DNA from: Eublepharis macularius | Taxonomy: Eukaryota > Chordata > Lepidosauria > Squamata > Eublepharidae | Direction of reading: 5' to 3' | DNA: 64,000 nucleotides | Assembly: GCF_028583425.1 (NCBI RefSeq) | Contig: NC_072795.1 | Location: 10,563,001-10,627,000 of the forward strand | Shown: piece after piece, positions 62,231-64,000 of the stretch | Layout: each line of letters starts with the position of its first letter | How positions within the stretch are numbered: the first letter of the stretch is position 1 | The notes under the pieces: model-generated | Database searches by the model: none | What the model saw: the letters and a program-made list of their open reading frames with translations, nothing else | Told to the model about the DNA's origin: nothing | Position numbers and translations under genes: made by a program

Positions 62231-64000
62231 ACATGGTAAAGACTTTGATTTTTTTAAAAATAGTTTATTTTTTTATTTTTTTATTTTTTTTTTCAAAACG
62301 AGGGGTACAGAAAAAAGAGAGGAGGGATAACGGGGTCCAAGGAACTGTAGGATTTTGCACTGCAAGGGTTGTTAAAGTACAGCGTACACACAACATGCAA
62401 TCTTCATTTTAACCCTGATGAACTCTGATGAAGGTATATTGTAGTTTATGTTTATTTTGAAAAACAAAATAATAGTAAGAGGGAATACAGAAAGGAAAAG
62501 GGGATTGGATAACAGTTGTGTAAATCAGAGATAGTTATATATAACAAAATATATAAAACTGAAAGTTTCTTCTCACCATCTCCTTCGTTAAATTTCTTAA
62601 GATTCTTTCTATAAGATACCATAATACTTACTTATATTAAAATATATTTATAGTCAAAGTTTTTGGTACAAGTTTGATAACTGATCTACTTTAGGGATAG
62701 TTGCTCTTAGTTATTCTTAATTTTCAGCTACATAAGCTTTTCATTTTTCCTGAAATTCTAGAATTGGCCTGTTATGTACATTAGATGTTAATTTTGCCAT
62801 TGATGCACATTCGTATAGTTTATTCATCCTTCTGTCAAATCTGAACAGGAAGTCTGCCTTCCATTTTGCTGCACTCTTGCTGCTATCACCATATGTATCA
62901 ATAATTCACTATGCATTTCTATAATATTACTTAGTAGCAGGGCTCATTTTGAGGGGGAACGAGCAGGAACGCAGTTCCGGTAGTTCTCCAAAGAGGTCAC
63001 ATGTCAGGTGGCCCCGCCCACCTGATTTTGGGCCATTTTGGGCCTGTTTCGGCCTGGATTGGGCCCCAAATGGCCAGAATTCGACCTAAAACAGCCAGGA
63101 TTGGTCCCAAAACACCCAGGATTGGGCCTCTGATGGGTGGTGGATCACTCTCTAGCTCAGCAGCTGCCCAATCCTGATCATTTGGGGCCCCTTTTTGGCC
63201 ATTTTTAGCCCCTTTTTGCCATTTTGGGCCCAATTTCGGCCCTGAATAGCCAGGATTGGGTCCAAAACAGCCAGGATAGGTGATGTCAGGGGCTGTGGCG
63301 TATGCAAATCAGTTATGCTAATGACACACTTCCGGTGATGGCAAGGGGCTTGGTATATGCTAATGAGTTATGCTAATGTGTTCATGCAGCTCTTTTTCTA
63401 CGAAATGACCCCTGCTTAGTAAGATACTTAATAACATATTTTTATAGTTCAACACAAAGTAAAACTTCAGTATTTTTTGCATTTCTTCATGTATTTCTAT
63501 TCAATATTCCTTGCCTTCTTGTATGTCCACCACATGTGATAGAAAGTTGCAGCTGTATTTTGACATTTCCAGCACTTTCCACTGTAATCGTTATTAGCTT
63601 TTGCAGTGTCTTTAGGAGTAATATAGCATCTGAAGAACATTTTATAGCAATTCGCCCTTAATATTTAACATTATATAAATTTAATTTCTTTAGTCCATGA
63701 TTTTTCCCACTGGCTCATACATATATTTTCTCTGAAGTTTTGCATCCATTTTATCATACAATTTTTTACTTGTTCAGAGTCTGTGGCATATTGCAATAAG
63801 ATTTTATTTGCTTTTCCTAATAGATGCTTTGAACCTCCAGTGATTAATTGTTCAAACATTGTTTTGTCTCTTAACCAGCCACCTTCTTTGGATAGTTGAT
63901 CTTTAAGGTTAGACACCATTTGATAATATATCATCCATGAAATGTTTTTTCCTTGAGCATGAATTTCTTGCCATGTTTTTATTTTTTTTCTTGTTTATCC
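62231..64000 (-). mobile_element. L1 LINE, ORF2 3' end and 3' UTR, continuing past the window
   Basis: The minus strand reads an 87-codon ORF2 segment (63671-63934). Toward 63500 there is 'KCWKCQ…TFYHMWW', the cysteine-containing C-terminal motif of vertebrate L1 ORF2. A 3' UTR and a poly-T tract on the + strand (62245-62300) mark the A tail. A hAT element is inserted at 62938-63414. Confidence 0.72.
62938..63414. mobile_element. small hAT element K3 inside L1
   Basis: CAGGGCTCATTTTGAGG at left and CGAAATGACCCCTG at right. An 8-bp duplication, CTTAGTAG versus CTTAGTAA (62930-62937 and 63415-63422), has one mismatch. The interior repeats 'cccaaaacagccaggattg' motifs in both orientations. Confidence 0.8.

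Noticed and set aside
59866-64000. Search for CYP2 exons 8 and 9
   Set aside because: No frame carries the expected 'NLxSVLxDxxxW' or the cysteine-loop motif, so I do not annotate them here.

Overview
This window is vertebrate nuclear DNA, almost certainly from a squamate reptile (lizard or snake). The evidence is the mix of repeats: BovB/RTE, CR1, L2-like, L1 and R4-clade LINEs, Penelope-like elements with a GIY-YIG domain, tRNA-headed SINEs of squamate type, many hAT and foldback DNA transposons, two Helitrons, and LTR-element fossils. The only host gene I can support is a cytochrome P450 of family CYP2 (CYP2J/2K-like) on the + strand. Its first seven of nine expected exons are present: 15894-16061, 30095-30257, 34470-34619, 43261-43421, 47942-48118, 50326-50467 and 59678-59865. 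Their lengths (168, 163, 150, 161, 177, 142, 188) and phases match the classical CYP2 gene plan, all junctions are GT/AG, and the 383 codons are open. Exons 8-9, with the heme-cysteine loop, must lie beyond position 64000.

Layout: 1-15.7 kb is upstream DNA made of repeats. It holds a tandem duplication (1.2-4.5 kb), a solo retroviral LTR (7.0-7.5 kb), and a CR1/L2-like LINE split by a 2-kb hAT element (11.7-15.5 kb). A TATA box sits at 15779 and the P450 start codon at 15894. Intron 1 (16.1-30.1 kb) holds an R4 LINE, SINEs, CR1, a long LINE relic (20.4-23.7 kb), a second LINE 5' half (24.6-27.4 kb), hAT elements and a Penelope foldback. Introns 2-3 (30.3-43.3 kb) hold a hAT element, a Helitron and a decayed chromodomain-bearing Gypsy element (35.3-40.5 kb). 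Intron 4 has a 42-bp minisatellite, a solo LTR, BovB and a Penelope GIY-YIG segment. Intron 5 has an L1 with a perfect 17-bp target duplication. Intron 6 has CR1 almost touching the exon 6 donor, R4, and a Helitron whose minisatellite is split by a 1.9-kb element with about 280-bp inverted ends. The known part of intron 7 has a hAT element, a probable LTR and an L1 broken by a small hAT element.

Nothing here looks like an operon, a CRISPR array or a host defence system. The window is a P450 gene stretched over more than 44 kb by nested transposons. The most unusual object is the long-inverted-repeat element at about 54086-55946. Next are the two palindromic foldback families whose insertion sites can be read from empty copies. 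No database search was possible, so family names rest on recognised motifs, termini and target-site duplications.
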